Source: Nematopogon swammerdamellus
Taxonomy: Eukaryota > Arthropoda > Insecta > Lepidoptera > Adelidae
Length of the DNA stretch: 64,000 nucleotides
NCBI GenBank assembly: GCA_946902875.1
Contig: OX336344.1
Coordinates: forward strand, 18,869,791 to 18,933,790
Direction: 5' to 3'
The translations under genes and the position numbers were made by a program. Shown in pieces: positions 61,741 through 64,000 of this stretch. The notes beneath the pieces are model-generated. The model worked only from the letters and a program-made list of their open reading frames with translations. It was not told where the DNA came from and ran no database searches. Each line of letters begins with the position of its first letter. The stretch's first letter is position 1.

Positions 61741-62780
61741 GAGAGAATCAAAGGTAGAATTTTCTGACTTTTATAAACTCCTCCGTTCTCTGACCCTTGA
61801 CTTTCAATATTATGAGAAAGCGGAATTTACTCAAGTCAAATGTATCTCATACAGCCAAGTAGTAGAGTAACTTCTACGGAACTTTTTCATACGAACCATC
61901 TACGAAAGCATACAATTTATTAGAGAGGCGTGTAGTGAAATAATTACTATGACAAAGTTGTATATGAAAATATGTTTCTACCGAGCGAAATCATTCCTTG
62001 AATGCTCAAGGTTCACTGTTGCTGGATGCCGGGGTTTTTACATTATTGCATTCCTCATTTCTCGTACAGGTAAGCATGTTTTGAGGAAACATTCGTAAAA
62101 TCTGCGAGAAATATTTCTTTTCGTGAGGAGGTTTGTGAGAGTGAGAGACATTTCAGGCACTGACTATTAAATATTAGCGTTTTGCGTAAAACACTGTGAA
62201 ATGTATTATAGAATTACTTGGAACTACTAAAAGTAAGGATACTAAACTGAAGATACTAAAAGATTTTTCGTTCAAAATAAAGATAATAGAAGAATGTAGC
62301 TAAAAGTAAAATAGAAATATCACTACCAAGCAAATTTTCTTCCAGCGAAAATGCCGGATAACCTATTTGACTTCAGGCCAACTTATATAAAAAACAAATT
62401 TTGTATCCCATCTCCTATCCGAAGCAAAAAATCTTCTATTCTTCGTCGCAATAACTCACCCCCTAGTCGCCGTGTACGACCTACCCCTACAAAGTAGCGT
62501 AGAAACAACCCCTGTAGGCTGTGTAGCCCGCCGACCAGCCTTGGAACAACCTTGCACTTAGGACGGGCCCCTGGGGCCCGGGGGCAGGGAAAATTGAAAA
62601 ACGACATTGGAATGGGGGTTGTGATTCAGGTTAGGCATTCCTGACATTTAGATCCGACCTAAAGGAATTTCAGGAATGAATTCTTTTTTTATTGAATCGG
62701 AATTAGCTTAAAAAGTTCAGTTAAAATTTTCAGAAATACATTTAGATCAATTTGATTTAAGATTACCGTGGTTAACATTC
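61741..62780. other. Unassigned stretch
   Basis: No gene is recognised. GGGCCCCTGGGGCCCGGGGG near 62564-62583 is a GC-rich palindrome inside a minus-strand frame without domain. Confidence 0.35.
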
Positions 62781-62783
62781 ATA

Positions 62784-63562
62784 GTGGAAATATTTATTTA
62801 CGGCTTTACTCACGGTTTTTGTATCGCGTTGCCGCGACGTTTCGACTCAAACATTCGAGCCATTGTCAAACGAGCTCCTGTGTCCGGCGGCGGTCAACGA
62901 GGAACTAGTCAGTTTGACATGTTCCGCCGTTGACGGAGATTGTAGCTGTGGGTAGTTTGAAGATGTTGGCTTTGAGCTGCGTTCCGGAGGTCCGCTGACA
63001 GACAAAAGGCACTAGTAGTGTCCTTATTGTCGGTGCTTAATGTTTTTGTCCTCAGCGGTGCTAGCACCGGATTCCACGACGGTGACAACTTAAACGCATC
63101 TTCCCTGTTGAAGTTGGCATGCTTGGCGATTTCTATGGACTCTCGAACAAGACGAGGGATGTGTCGGTTTTCAGTCGAGATTACCTCAACCTGATCAAAC
63201 CTGATCCAATGGTTTATGCCAGAGTTCATATGTTCGCAGACTGCTGACTTTTGGCTGCTCTGATGTGTTCCGAAATACGCGTCGCTACGCTTCTCTTGGT
63301 CTGCCCCACGTAGACTTTCCCACAACTACACGGAATTTTGTACACACCTGCCGATTGCAGAGGTAGTTTGTCCTTCACGGAACGTATTGATTGACAGACT
63401 TTACGATGTGGTTTAAAGACAGTGCCTATGCTTAGTTTCTTTAGTCTTCTACTAATTCTGTCAGTTACGCCTTGAATGTACGGAAGAAAAGCCCTCTGCC
63501 TTCTTCTATCGCGGCAACGCGATACAAAAACCGTGAGTAAAGCCGTAAATAAATATTTCCAC
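62784..63562 (-). mobile_element. Penelope-like element remnant with inverted ends
   Basis: Bases 62784-62837 and 63509-63562 are exact reverse complements (GTGGAAATATTTATTTACGG at the tip). Between them lies the C-terminal nuclease of a Penelope-like element on the minus strand. Partial and inverted terminal copies are typical of Penelope insertions. The RT part is missing. Confidence 0.8.
62909..63508 (-). pseudogene. GIY-YIG endonuclease of a Penelope-like element, frameshifted
   Basis: Penelope-like elements end their single ORF in a GIY-YIG nuclease that nicks the target. The first frame (down to 63226) reads RRRQRAFLPYIQGVTDRISR, then AGVYKIPCSCGKVYVGQTKR and SVATRISEHIRAAK: the GVY...VYVGQTKR pair is the GIY-YIG core and R..EH the following conserved arginine helix. 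A second frame (63325 to 62909) carries on with AVCEHMNSGINHWIRFDQVE, ESIEIAKHANFNREDAFKLS (the E of the catalytic set) and ends HSYNLRQRRNMSN. The join lies around 63240-63255, so one small indel breaks the gene. The RT domain and the beginning are missing. Confidence 0.8.
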
Positions 63563-63704
63563 ATTTAGATCAAACTAGTACAAATTTTAGCTTTAAAATG
63601 TTATTGTTCTGTAAATAAAAAAAATATATATAAGTCAATGTTTTTGGGTTAAGTGCGATAATGATGATACCGGATAGATAAAAATGTTGCTAGGCAAAAT
63701 ATTT
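63563..63704. other. Unassigned short stretch
   Basis: AT-rich spacer between the Penelope remnant and the last SINE. Nothing is recognised. Confidence 0.4.
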
Positions 63705-63945
63705 TGTCAGCCTCGGTAGCTCAGTGGTGCGGTCGGTCGACTGTCGGTCGGATCATAAGCACACCTGGGCGTGGTCAGTGGATGGACGGGTTACTGCTCG
63801 ACTGTTGGAGGCAGACTATGGCTCGGATTCCACGTAAAACTATAGATTCCTTCTCTTCTTACCTCACTAGGTGGTAGGCTTTAACCTGCCCGGGTAGGTA
63901 GGTACTACCGCACTGAATGAAAGGTTAATAGAAAAAAAAGTATAT
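63705..63945 (+). mobile_element. SINE-A, head and first half
   Basis: GTCAGCCTCGGTAGCTCAGT, GG gives a perfect A-box consensus (TAGCTCAGTGG), followed by GGATCATAAGCACACCTGGG, CGTGGTCAGTGGATGGACGG (a diverged 5S-like part), GGCTCGGATTCCACG and the body to ACCGCACTGAATGAAAGG. It stops with an A run, so the 3' half is missing or replaced. Confidence 0.8.
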
Positions 63946-64000
63946 TTGCCCAGTTACAACACTTCCACTAAGGTAAGCAAACAAGTCATGCATAATTTAA

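Overview
This is a eukaryotic, AT-rich, repeat-saturated window with no bacterial-type gene organisation and no complete host gene that I can recognise. It is most likely from a moth or butterfly (Lepidoptera). The reasons are short Helitron-like elements that begin TCCTACTAATATTATAAA and end GCGGGCAAAAGCTAG, a (TGATGA)-tailed RTE-type LINE, many 5'-truncated LINE tails, and a SINE body that I associate with lepidopteran genomes. The species assignment is inference.

The two longest open frames are reverse transcriptases. One is an RTE-type LINE on the + strand (about 6.0-7.84 kb). The other is a Jockey/CR1-type LINE on the - strand (about 12.43-14.44 kb). At least seven further 5'-truncated tails of the second family are scattered through the window. 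Other coding remnants are the integrase end of an LTR (gypsy-type) element (22.2-22.76 kb), the GIY-YIG nuclease end of a Penelope-like element (62.8-63.56 kb), small RT fragments, and a possible THAP zinc-finger first exon (45.79 kb).

Most of the rest is non-autonomous DNA. SINE family A has about a dozen copies, and its head contains both a tRNA-like A box and a stretch resembling the 5S rRNA internal promoter. SINE family B has an ordinary tRNA-like head joined to a related body. Repeat family C carries a conserved head with GTCGTAAAAGGCGAC and an internal hairpin. There are also Helitron-like elements, a family with the motif GTGCGAGTCGGACTCGC, and many terminal-inverted-repeat elements (MITEs), some with recognisable target-site duplications.

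The most striking object is at 46.31-49.03 kb. It is a foldback element of about 2.7 kb with CAGTG ends and a near-perfect 8-bp target duplication. Its two arms are arrays of about eleven and twelve 108-bp units in opposite orientation.

Layout: 0-5 kb holds SINEs, Helitrons and MITEs. 5.7-9.9 kb holds the RTE LINE, a hAT MITE and LINE debris. 10-16 kb holds a palindromic MITE, repeat C, the Jockey-type LINE, SINE-B and a perfect palindrome MITE. 16.5-22 kb holds nested SINE and repeat-C insertions and a TATTG repeat. 22.1-25 kb holds the gypsy remnant with an LTR-to-LTR palindrome and a TIR element. 25-34.8 kb is mostly unassigned AT-rich DNA with a few SINE/LINE pieces. 34.8-46 kb holds MITEs, Helitrons and SINEs. 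46-51 kb holds the foldback element and Helitrons. 51-64 kb holds LINE tails, the Penelope pieces, paired MITEs and SINEs. The elements are not a pathway. They record layered insertions, with LINEs the likely source of retrotransposition for the SINEs and transposases elsewhere in the genome the likely source for the MITEs.
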